This document shows positions 5,407 to 12,342 of a DNA stretch of 12,342 bases, one piece after another. Position numbers and translations under genes: made by a program. Source of the DNA: Dictyocoela muelleri (taxonomy: Eukaryota > Microsporidia); contig SDVU01000551.1 in assembly GCA_016256075.1 (NCBI GenBank), positions 1 through 12,342 on the forward strand, in the 5' to 3' direction. Numbering within the stretch: position 1 is the stretch's first letter; every line of letters begins with the position of its first letter. The notes beneath the pieces were generated by a model that did no database searches, was not told where the DNA came from, and saw only the letters and a program-made list of their open reading frames with translations.

Positions 5407-8400
5407 ATGAAATTAAATTTCTACAAAAGTACAACAATAATAACAAAATCAAACTACCTATATCATCTCCAAAGCATCCAAAAACACACATCAAAGGCAA
5501 TAATAGAAGAATTAATCATAAATTTTCTGAATGACTCACCGCAAAACCAACACAAAGCAGTAAAAATATTCAACAAAAAACTAAAAAACTTCCACTTTTA
5601 TACTATATTTCCGAAAAATCAATTAATAAACATTCTTGATAAAATTGAAATTAATGATAATGATTTCTACAATCATGGAATTTTTTTCGATTATGAAAAA
5701 TTCTTTTTATTTTTCAAAAACCAAATATCATCAATAGACCGGAATTATACAAAACTTTATAAAATATATTTTATGCATATCTTGGATGGCTCTTTTAAAA
5801 TAAAAAATTTAACTTGCATATCACCTTTAAATCAACAATTGACCGAATTCTTAAATAAAATTATCATGCATAAACCAAATAGGCATCTAAAAAATCTCTT
5901 GATAAGATTTCCTTCGAATGAGCACAGAGAACATCTCATGACAACCTACAAGACTATAGAAAAGCACAATGAATATTTATTTTGTAAATCAAGGGACATA
6001 TTCATCAAAACAGTTTTGAAATACAGTGAATGTAGATGTCAATCATTTTATAAAAATGAGGATATAAAACCATTATCAAAAAACAAGTTAGAAAAAGATA
6101 TATCGGCGGCTGAAGAATCACGATCATCAATTAATGATAATCAATGTGAAGATTTAAAACCATCAATAAATAATTATGATGATATAAAGAAGAATGTTAA
6201 TGACATCAATATAACTATAAAATCAAACATTAATAATATAAACGCTAATAAAGAATTAATCATTGATAAAAATGATTTTCTAAATTATATTGAAAACTTA
6301 AAATTTCCAAATGAAGACTTAAATTTTATTCTTCATCATATCAAATCATTAAGAACAAATAAAACATTAACAATAATTCTCAAAAAAATTTTTAATAACG
6401 AAGAAATCTTCTCAAGTTTAAAATATTTTAACAAAGAAATTGTTGAAAATCATTTGTTAAAATTGTGCAAAATAGTTAATGAAGATGAGAAAATAGCAAT
6501 CTTCATGAATATAATTATTCATTGTCAACTCACGAAGAAAGCAAAGATTGCTGTTTTTGTCTTTTTATATAGAAAAAAGATGATTAACAAAATTTATAAA
6601 GAAATAATAAAATTGAAAAACATTTATGAAGTTATCCCTGAAATTGTTGAACATTTTATTTTAAATGGGGAGATCAAAAATGTAAATTTTGACCATAAAA
6701 GTTATCCAAAAAATAATCTTAACGGCGATCTAAAATACAATAACATCATTGATAATAAAAATAACAACACAATAAAAACACTAGAAAAAATATTATCACC
6801 ATATTTCGATAACCTCGATGCATACCATCCTTTAATAATTCCAATTCTCCATAAATATGGGTTAATCGATGAACAAACTGCAAATAAAAATTTAACATAC
6901 ATAATTTTATTTCAAATACAAAATGAAAATAATATTGATTTTAATGATTATACATCAATAGGTCCTGAAATGTTAGTAATTTCACTCTTTAGGAATAAAA
7001 ATTTAAAAATATCATCGGATTATATTGAAAAAAATCTTATTCAAATTTTATTTTACCTGAAATATTATAAAAATTTTCTTTTTAATAATAAAATGAATTT
7101 TTTAATCACTGATGATTTTATATATTATTATAAGGATGGTGAATGTTTTAAATATAATAAATATGGTGAATATAATAATCATGTTGAAAGTGAGGATTAT
7201 AATAAACTTAATAATTATTATACAGAAGATAATGAAGTTAAAAATAACATCATTAATAACAATAACATTATTAATAACAATAACATTATTAATAACAATA
7301 ACATCATTAATAACTATAACATCATTAATAACAATAACATCATTAATAACAATAACATCATTAATAACTATAACAACGAATGTCTCTCTAAATCCAATCC
7401 TCTCTACAAAAAAGATCGTAAATTTTTTAAATGTACAATTGTTCTAAAGAAAATTATAAAATCGATTAATAACATCAACGATCATTTATACTTTATAATT
7501 CCATTTCTAGTCAGCTTTGGATATACAAAAGAAATTATAAAAATTATTCTGAATAAAATTGATAATACACATCCTTTATATTCAATAATTGCAATTTTAG
7601 GGGATTTTGAAGATATTCCTAATAAAGATTGTTTATGGCAAATTGATGGTCGATTTTTAAGAAAAAAAGTTTTGGAATTTGTAATAACGAGAATTTTGAA
7701 GAAATTTAGTTTTAAAGATGATTTTAATGATGATTTTAAAGATGAAAAAGATGATTTTAAAGATGATTTTAAAGATGATTTTAAAGATGATTTTAATAAT
7801 GATTTGAAAGATGAAAAAGATGATTTTAAAGATGATTTTAAAGATGATTTTAATAATGAAATTTTTGGAGATGAAAACAAAATTTCTTCAATAAAAAACT
7901 CACCGAATAAACAAACCATTCTTAAGAAATTCTTCATTTCAAAAAACTCAGCTGAAAAATCTTTTCAATTCATGAATAACTTAATAAATCTGTATAAAGA
8001 AAATAAAAATGAATATATAAAAATGTACAACTTAATAAATAAATTCTACAAATACAAAGACTCCTTTACTCCCCATGTTATAGATTTCATTTCATTAACT
8101 GCAATTAATGTGGAGAACAACGAAGTAAAAAGATATCCTGAATCTTCATTAATAATTATTTGCAAAAATATCCTAGAAAATTATTTATTACCGCTTTTAT
8201 TTGATAACAAAAATCATATTTCAAATGAATTTTCTGATATTGACCAACAACATCTTTGTTTCTTTGCAATTCAAGAAACCATAAAAAAAATACCTATTGA
8301 AGTGTTAAGAATTGAAAATCGAAAAATTTTAGAAAAATTCAAAACTACTAAATATTATTTTGATTTAGAAATACCAAATTTAAAGAATAATGAGTTGAAA

Positions 8401-11400
8401 TCTGACAAATATAAAGTTTATAATGAAGTTAGAGATGAAGTTAAAGATGAAGTTAAAGATAAATTTAGAGATGAAATTCAAGATGAATTTAGAGATGAAA
8501 TTAAATATGAAATTAATAATGAAGTTAGAGATGAAGTTAAATATGAAATTAATAACGATCATATTACTGAAAAGGATATTGCTTATAAGAATGATGACAT
8601 TAGTTTAGATAATGATTTCATACATAACCTTTTTATAATTGCTCTTCGTAATTTAAAAAAGGATTTATTTGAAGTTTTGAAATTTGGAGTTTTATTTGTT
8701 GGAGAGATTAAGGAAATTTATATTCTTTATGCAATTGAAAATGTTAAAAATCAAGAAGTAATTGAAAAATTTATTAATGATTATTATAAAGAACAATATA
8801 ATAGAAAGAGTCATTATAAAAGTAAGAGTGATTATCAAAAAGGTGATTTTAAAAGTATAAAAAAATATAAAATGAATGAGAAAATTAACAATATTGATAA
8901 CGAAGTATCAAAACTACTAATCAGAATTAATACATTTACTAATTCTTATTTTCTAGATAGAGAGAATTCATTAAGACTTGCTTACAACCAGAAAGAATAT
9001 GCATATGTTTTACAAATCTGTGAAGAATATCTCAAAAATACGAGTTTTATTGATGAATATTTGGTTAATCAACAAATTAAATATAGAGGTAATATTAAAA
9101 ATAATGTTAGAACAAATAAAAACAATGCTGAAAATGGTATTAATTTTAATGAAAACAACCAAATCTACGTCAATTATTTGCAACTAGCCATGTATCACTT
9201 AAATGACCATGAAAATCTAAAATTCATAAACAACACACAAGTCGATGAAATAAGTCTTTTTTTTGATCTTTTAATTGAAAATGAATATTCGAAAGCAAAA
9301 TCGATCATGGATAGTCTTGATATTTATGATCAATTTTTAGGTAAATCAATCAGTCTTGATAATCTTATTCCTGATATTGGTGATCAATGGATTGATGATT
9401 TTTTTGATGACTGTTTTGAGATTAAGAAGAAGTTTTCAGAGTGGGAGAATGATAATAATTTTAATAATAATAAGGATAATCATTTTTATATTAATAATGA
9501 ACAAAATCAGTTTTATATTAATGAACATAATAATTTTAATAATAAAAATAATGATAATTTTAATAATAATGAACATAATCATTTTTATATTAATAACAAC
9601 GATAATCAACTTTATATTAATGATAAGAATTACATTTCTCTTGAATTGCCTTATTTTTCAAGAATTTTAAATCCTTTATACGAAAGAAAAAAGTTTATTT
9701 TTAAAAACATGAAATTCAAAAAAGAAAATTTACATTTGATCAAAGATTGTGAGTTATTGGTCAATTTCGATATTAAGGCATTGAATTTAATTCAAGATAG
9801 ACGGAGAATATTTGGAAATAATGAATATTTATTAAAAACACAGATAAATATTATTGATAAGTATGAGAAGAAGTATGAAGAATATAAAGATAAAAGAAAA
9901 GATTATTATAATAATTATGAAGATAAATATAAAAGACAAGGATATGATAATTATAAAGATAAAAAAAGTGATAATTATAAAGATAATTACATTAATTATG
10001 ATAATTGCATTAATTATGATAATTATGATAATTACAATAATTTTGATAATTGTGATAATTATGACAGTTACCCTAATTTTGATAATTATAATAATTATTT
10101 ATTAACTGACAATGAAAGACAAAAAACATTATCTCGTTTCAAAGCAAATCTTTTATTCGATTTCCTCAATTTACAAATTGATTTAAGAAATTCAGATACA
10201 TCCTTCATAAACATTAGTGATCTCTACAAAATAAATAAAGACAAGGCAATGTATTTACATGCAAAGCTGTTGATTAAAAAGAATAAAATTCGGGAATGTA
10301 TTCCAATTTTGAGAAAAGGTGTTGGTCGAGAAATATCAGTCTTACGAGCAATTATCCTCAATACTAAAGATGAATATTTAAAAGTTCTAAAAACAATTAA
10401 TGATTCTGAAAAACTTTATTTTCATTATGCAAAATATCTTGAAGGTAATTGTGATTATGAATGTATCAAGAATTATAAAGAGAGTCTTAAATATGGTAGA
10501 TCGTATTTATATGAAAGTTTACCAAAAATTTTTCATGTCTTTTGTGAGGGTTTTAAACAGGTTCAAGATAATTTACATTGCAAAAAGAAAAGTTTAATTT
10601 CAAAATCAAAAATTGCACAACATCAGGAAGTAATTTTTGGGAAGTCAGTGGTTATCGGGAATTTTAACAAAAGGGTTAAACTTGAAGATCAAGTTAAATA
10701 TGAAAATAGAAACCTTACCAACTATATAAATAATAATTTTATAAATAATAATTATATAAATGATAAAAAATTAATAGCCATAAATCATTCCGAAATTTTA
10801 GAACTATTGAATATCCTTGAAACATCGGAATTTTTGCCATTTTTAACGCAAATTCTTCCCAAAATAAATCATGAGGATCCGGAAATAGTTGTTACACTTT
10901 CAAAAATTATAAAAAAGATTTGCGAAGAAAATCCTTATCACTCTTTGTGGCATACTTTGGTTTATATAAATTCAGAAAATGGCAACATAAAACGTATTAT
11001 GAAGGAACTGGTCAGAAATTTTAATCAAAAAACAAATGAAGTGCTTCAAAACATTATACACTTCACAGGATACGTAAAGATAATTGCTAGTCATAAATTC
11101 TCAACACGATCATCCAAGAGTGATCGTAAAATAAGCGAAATACCGAACATTTCAGGGTTATTTTTAATAAAAAACCTGAAAATTCCCTTAAGAAAGCTTG
11201 TCCAAATTGAAAGAATTAAAGATGAAATGTATGTTTATCAGTCTCTTCAATCACCTAGAAAAATAACTATCGTTGATTCTGATGGGAAATGTGTTTCTAT
11301 TCTTTGTAAAGAAAATGATGATCTTAGGAAAGATCAACGGATAAGAGATCTTTTTTTGTTATTTAATAATGTCATTTTCAATAAAAAATTATCATCAGAA

Positions 11401-12303
11401 AATGAATTCACTGAATTCAAAAATAAAAATTATTGTAAAGAAAATAAAGAACTAGTTGGTAAGAATTCTAATCATGATAAAAATAATAATTTTGATGATA
11501 AAGAAAATTATAAAAACAACAAGCATGATAAAAATTCTAATAATAACGTTAAAAGTAATAACTATTATAAAACTTATATTAACGAAAATGACTTCGAATT
11601 ACCTAAATCTGAATTTTATATCCGTGATTATTCAGTAATACCAATAAGTACGAAATTAGGAATAATTGAAATGATACCAAACTTAATACCTTTAGGGTCA
11701 ATAATTGAAAGTTGGTATCCTAAAATTAATGAGTCTCTATTAAGGTACAAGGCAAAAAACAAACTCGGAAGTGCTTTCGAAACAATGGTAAAGAAATTTC
11801 CACCTGTTCTTGATCAATACTTTAGAAATGTTTTTAGAGATCCGATTGTGTATTTTGGGTGTAGACGACGATATACCATTACGTATGCGATTATGTGTGC
11901 TGTGGGGTATTTCATTGGGTTAGGCGATAGACATCCTTTTAACATTTTGGTTGATAACAATTGTGATACCGTTCATGTGGATATAAATTGTATTTTCGAT
12001 AAGGCCAAAACACTTAAAATACCTGAAAAGGTGCCTTTCAGATTGACTCAAAATGTAATTGATGGATTTGGTCTATGTGGAATCAACGGATTATTCTTAA
12101 AAACATTTACCGAAACTTTAGATCTGATCAAAACTAACAAAGAAATTATAAAATCAAATCTTCTTAGTTTTATTTATGATCCACTTTACGAAAATATAAA
12201 TTTTTCTCTTGATAGGAATGATAATCCTGAGTGTCTTATTAATGAATCTACTGATCCTGATATTTTGAGAGAAATGTATATTGGTTGGCGATCATTTATT
12301 TAA
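5407..12303 (+). CDS. MEC1: ATR/Mec1-type checkpoint kinase (PI3K-related protein kinase)
   Basis: This predicted serine/threonine kinase of 2298 residues should sense single-stranded DNA at stalled forks and breaks and start the DNA-damage checkpoint in the nucleus, as ATR/Mec1 does. ATG at 5407 is the first Met after an in-frame TAA at 5338. Residues 1 to about 1400 look like a helical solenoid. A FAT-like region ends with FHYAKYLEG (1671-1679) and SYLYESLPKIF (1699-1709), comparable to the end of ATR's FAT. The kinase (about 1935-2262) shows SLQSPRKIT, Lys1968 in CKENDDLRKD, GLGDRHPFNIL with Asp2174, His2176 and Asn2179, then VHVDINCIF with Asp2192 (DIN for the usual DFN). PEKVPFRLTQNVIDGFG follows as the activation loop. 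FATC is STDPDILREMYIGW to the end. DDLRKD, the VPFRLT block and the FATC favour ATR/Mec1 over TOR (no FRB seen), ATM/Tel1 and DNA-PK. Length is near that of Mec1. The linker between kinase and FATC is very short, and Asn/Asp-rich inserts interrupt the protein. Confidence 0.92.
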   Translation: MKLNFYKSTTIITKSNYLYHLQSIQKHTSKAIIEELIINFLNDSPQNQHKAVKIFNKKLKNFHFYTIFPKNQLINILDKIEINDNDFYNHGIFFDYEKFFLFFKNQISSIDRNYTKLYKIYFMHILDGSFKIKNLTCISPLNQQLTEFLNKIIMHKPNRHLKNLLIRFPSNEHREHLMTTYKTIEKHNEYLFCKSRDIFIKTVLKYSECRCQSFYKNEDIKPLSKNKLEKDISAAEESRSSINDNQCEDLKPSINNYDDIKKNVNDINITIKSNINNINANKELIIDKNDFLNYIENLKFPNEDLNFILHHIKSLRTNKTLTIILKKIFNNEEIFSSLKYFNKEIVENHLLKLCKIVNEDEKIAIFMNIIIHCQLTKKAKIAVFVFLYRKKMINKIYKEIIKLKNIYEVIPEIVEHFILNGEIKNVNFDHKSYPKNNLNGDLKYNNIIDNKNNNTIKTLEKILSPYFDNLDAYHPLIIPILHKYGLIDEQTANKNLTYIILFQIQNENNIDFNDYTSIGPEMLVISLFRNKNLKISSDYIEKNLIQILFYLKYYKNFLFNNKMNFLITDDFIYYYKDGECFKYNKYGEYNNHVESEDYNKLNNYYTEDNEVKNNIINNNNIINNNNIINNNNIINNYNIINNNNIINNNNIINNYNNECLSKSNPLYKKDRKFFKCTIVLKKIIKSINNINDHLYFIIPFLVSFGYTKEIIKIILNKIDNTHPLYSIIAILGDFEDIPNKDCLWQIDGRFLRKKVLEFVITRILKKFSFKDDFNDDFKDEKDDFKDDFKDDFKDDFNNDLKDEKDDFKDDFKDDFNNEIFGDENKISSIKNSPNKQTILKKFFISKNSAEKSFQFMNNLINLYKENKNEYIKMYNLINKFYKYKDSFTPHVIDFISLTAINVENNEVKRYPESSLIIICKNILENYLLPLLFDNKNHISNEFSDIDQQHLCFFAIQETIKKIPIEVLRIENRKILEKFKTTKYYFDLEIPNLKNNELKSDKYKVYNEVRDEVKDEVKDKFRDEIQDEFRDEIKYEINNEVRDEVKYEINNDHITEKDIAYKNDDISLDNDFIHNLFIIALRNLKKDLFEVLKFGVLFVGEIKEIYILYAIENVKNQEVIEKFINDYYKEQYNRKSHYKSKSDYQKGDFKSIKKYKMNEKINNIDNEVSKLLIRINTFTNSYFLDRENSLRLAYNQKEYAYVLQICEEYLKNTSFIDEYLVNQQIKYRGNIKNNVRTNKNNAENGINFNENNQIYVNYLQLAMYHLNDHENLKFINNTQVDEISLFFDLLIENEYSKAKSIMDSLDIYDQFLGKSISLDNLIPDIGDQWIDDFFDDCFEIKKKFSEWENDNNFNNNKDNHFYINNEQNQFYINEHNNFNNKNNDNFNNNEHNHFYINNNDNQLYINDKNYISLELPYFSRILNPLYERKKFIFKNMKFKKENLHLIKDCELLVNFDIKALNLIQDRRRIFGNNEYLLKTQINIIDKYEKKYEEYKDKRKDYYNNYEDKYKRQGYDNYKDKKSDNYKDNYINYDNCINYDNYDNYNNFDNCDNYDSYPNFDNYNNYLLTDNERQKTLSRFKANLLFDFLNLQIDLRNSDTSFINISDLYKINKDKAMYLHAKLLIKKNKIRECIPILRKGVGREISVLRAIILNTKDEYLKVLKTINDSEKLYFHYAKYLEGNCDYECIKNYKESLKYGRSYLYESLPKIFHVFCEGFKQVQDNLHCKKKSLISKSKIAQHQEVIFGKSVVIGNFNKRVKLEDQVKYENRNLTNYINNNFINNNYINDKKLIAINHSEILELLNILETSEFLPFLTQILPKINHEDPEIVVTLSKIIKKICEENPYHSLWHTLVYINSENGNIKRIMKELVRNFNQKTNEVLQNIIHFTGYVKIIASHKFSTRSSKSDRKISEIPNISGLFLIKNLKIPLRKLVQIERIKDEMYVYQSLQSPRKITIVDSDGKCVSILCKENDDLRKDQRIRDLFLLFNNVIFNKKLSSENEFTEFKNKNYCKENKELVGKNSNHDKNNNFDDKENYKNNKHDKNSNNNVKSNNYYKTYINENDFELPKSEFYIRDYSVIPISTKLGIIEMIPNLIPLGSIIESWYPKINESLLRYKAKNKLGSAFETMVKKFPPVLDQYFRNVFRDPIVYFGCRRRYTITYAIMCAVGYFIGLGDRHPFNILVDNNCDTVHVDINCIFDKAKTLKIPEKVPFRLTQNVIDGFGLCGINGLFLKTFTETLDLIKTNKEIIKSNLLSFIYDPLYENINFSLDRNDNPECLINESTDPDILREMYIGWRSFI
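7243..7368 (+). repeat. Coding tandem repeat, seven 18-bp units (Asn-Asn-Ile-Ile-Asn-Asn)
   Basis: Seven consecutive copies of AATAACATYATTAATAAC encode residues 613-654 of the kinase. The variants are mostly synonymous ATC/ATT changes and two AAT to TAT changes (one just past the last unit). Because 18 is a multiple of three, copy-number change would not break the frame. The stretch falls in the solenoid region and is probably a disordered loop. Confidence 0.9.
7711..7860 (+). repeat. Coding tandem repeat, 12-bp units (Phe-Lys-Asp-Asp)
   Basis: Units of TTTAAAGATGAT, some with AAT for AAA, encode residues 769-818. A larger unit of the form DEKDDFKDDFKDDF, with a following FNN, appears twice. 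This indicates duplication at two scales. The tract is acidic with regularly spaced Phe and is likely solvent-exposed. Confidence 0.9.
8422..8556 (+). repeat. Coding tandem repeat, 12-bp units (Asp-Glu-Val/Phe/Ile-Lys/Arg)
   Basis: Units such as GATGAAGTTAAA and GATGAAATTAGA-like variants encode residues 1006-1050. The charge pattern with a hydrophobic residue every fourth position could form a helix or coiled coil. More diverged than the two preceding repeats, so probably older. Confidence 0.85.
9448..9630 (+). repeat. Coding Asn-rich segment with an internal duplication of about 70 bp
   Basis: Residues 1348-1408 are rich in Asn, Phe and Tyr. A unit of about 23 residues ending HFYINNEQNQFYIN recurs as HFYINNNDNQLYIN. 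The tract sits just before the FAT-like region and is probably a disordered loop. Confidence 0.75.
9874..10101 (+). repeat. Coding Tyr/Asp/Asn repeat, mainly 9-bp units
   Basis: Residues about 1490-1565 change from a Lys/Tyr/Glu-rich run (YEEYKDKRKDYYNNY) to repeated Tyr-Asp-Asn triplets encoded by TATGATAAT and variants with TTT or TGT in the first position. It interrupts the FAT-like region, since conserved helices are seen on both sides. Confidence 0.75.
11380..11616 (+). other. Asn/Lys-rich insert inside the kinase N-lobe
   Basis: Residues about 1992-2070 lie between RIRDLFLLFNN and FYIRDYSVIP, which are conserved kinase-core segments. Human ATR has only about 15 residues between the matching segments. 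The insert contains runs such as HDKNNNFDDKENYKNNK and is low-complexity, and both flanks align normally to the family. It should loop out of the N-lobe rather than break the fold. Confidence 0.75.
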
Positions 12304-12307
12304 TAAA
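12302..12307 (+). terminator. Polyadenylation signal AATAAA overlapping the stop codon
   Basis: The stop TAA (12301-12303) shares its last two bases with AATAAA. Signals overlapping or lying just behind the stop are common in compact microsporidian genomes and imply a very short 3' untranslated region. The remaining 35 bases show no further feature. Confidence 0.5.
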
Positions 12308-12342
12308 AATTTTATTAAGAAGATTTTATATTATAAGTCAAT

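Noticed and set aside
7482-7937. Minus-strand 151-codon frame rich in Ser-Leu-Lys-Ser
   Set aside because: It is the antisense shadow of the 12-bp coding repeat in the kinase gene. Its composition is fully explained by reading the repeat backwards.
9356-10105. Ile/Met-rich plus-strand frames across the Asn-rich tracts
   Set aside because: They are alternate-frame readings of AAT/TAT/GAT-rich repeats inside the kinase gene and show no protein features of their own.

Overview
The window looks like nuclear DNA from a microsporidian, or at least a very AT-rich, compact, intron-poor eukaryote. The pointers are one very long intronless gene, a CCC triplet directly in front of its start codon (an initiator-like motif known from microsporidia), an AATAAA signal overlapping its stop, Asn/Asp-rich low-complexity inserts, and relics of MULE and Merlin DNA transposons of the kind common in Nosema, Hamiltosporidium and Anncaliia. 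I cannot name the genus from sequence alone.

Bases 5407-12303 hold the one clearly intact gene, a 2298-residue PI3K-related protein kinase of the ATR/Mec1 type. An alpha-solenoid-like N-terminal part is followed by a diverged FAT region, a kinase domain with all the key residues and a C-terminal FATC motif. Two features stand out. The regulatory segment between kinase and FATC is cut to about 18 residues, and an Asn-rich insert of about 75-80 residues lies inside the kinase N-lobe. At least five further low-complexity tracts, several of them in-frame DNA tandem repeats of 9, 12 or 18 bases, interrupt the rest.

Bases 1-5400 carry no confident functional gene and are largely a transposon graveyard. 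Bases 1-974 are a decayed MULE transposase cut by the window edge. Bases 1760-2870 are a complete but dead Merlin element with an ISXO2-type transposase pseudogene, imperfect 8-bp target duplications and ends that are themselves palindromes. A 148-161 bp dispersed repeat occurs on both sides of the Merlin element. Bases 3424-4198 are a 775-bp non-autonomous element with 40-bp terminal inverted repeats, folding almost end to end. Bases 4265-5132 look like a non-autonomous hAT-type element with an imperfect 8-bp duplication. It seems to have split a tRNA-like sequence on the minus strand, and it has itself been invaded by a 332-bp foldback element (4391-4722) whose arms are about 95% identical.

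The genes do not form a pathway. The kinase would act in the replication-stress and DNA-damage checkpoint. The transposon pile stops about 270 bp upstream of its start, which leaves a short promoter region with a TATA-like tract and the CCC motif.
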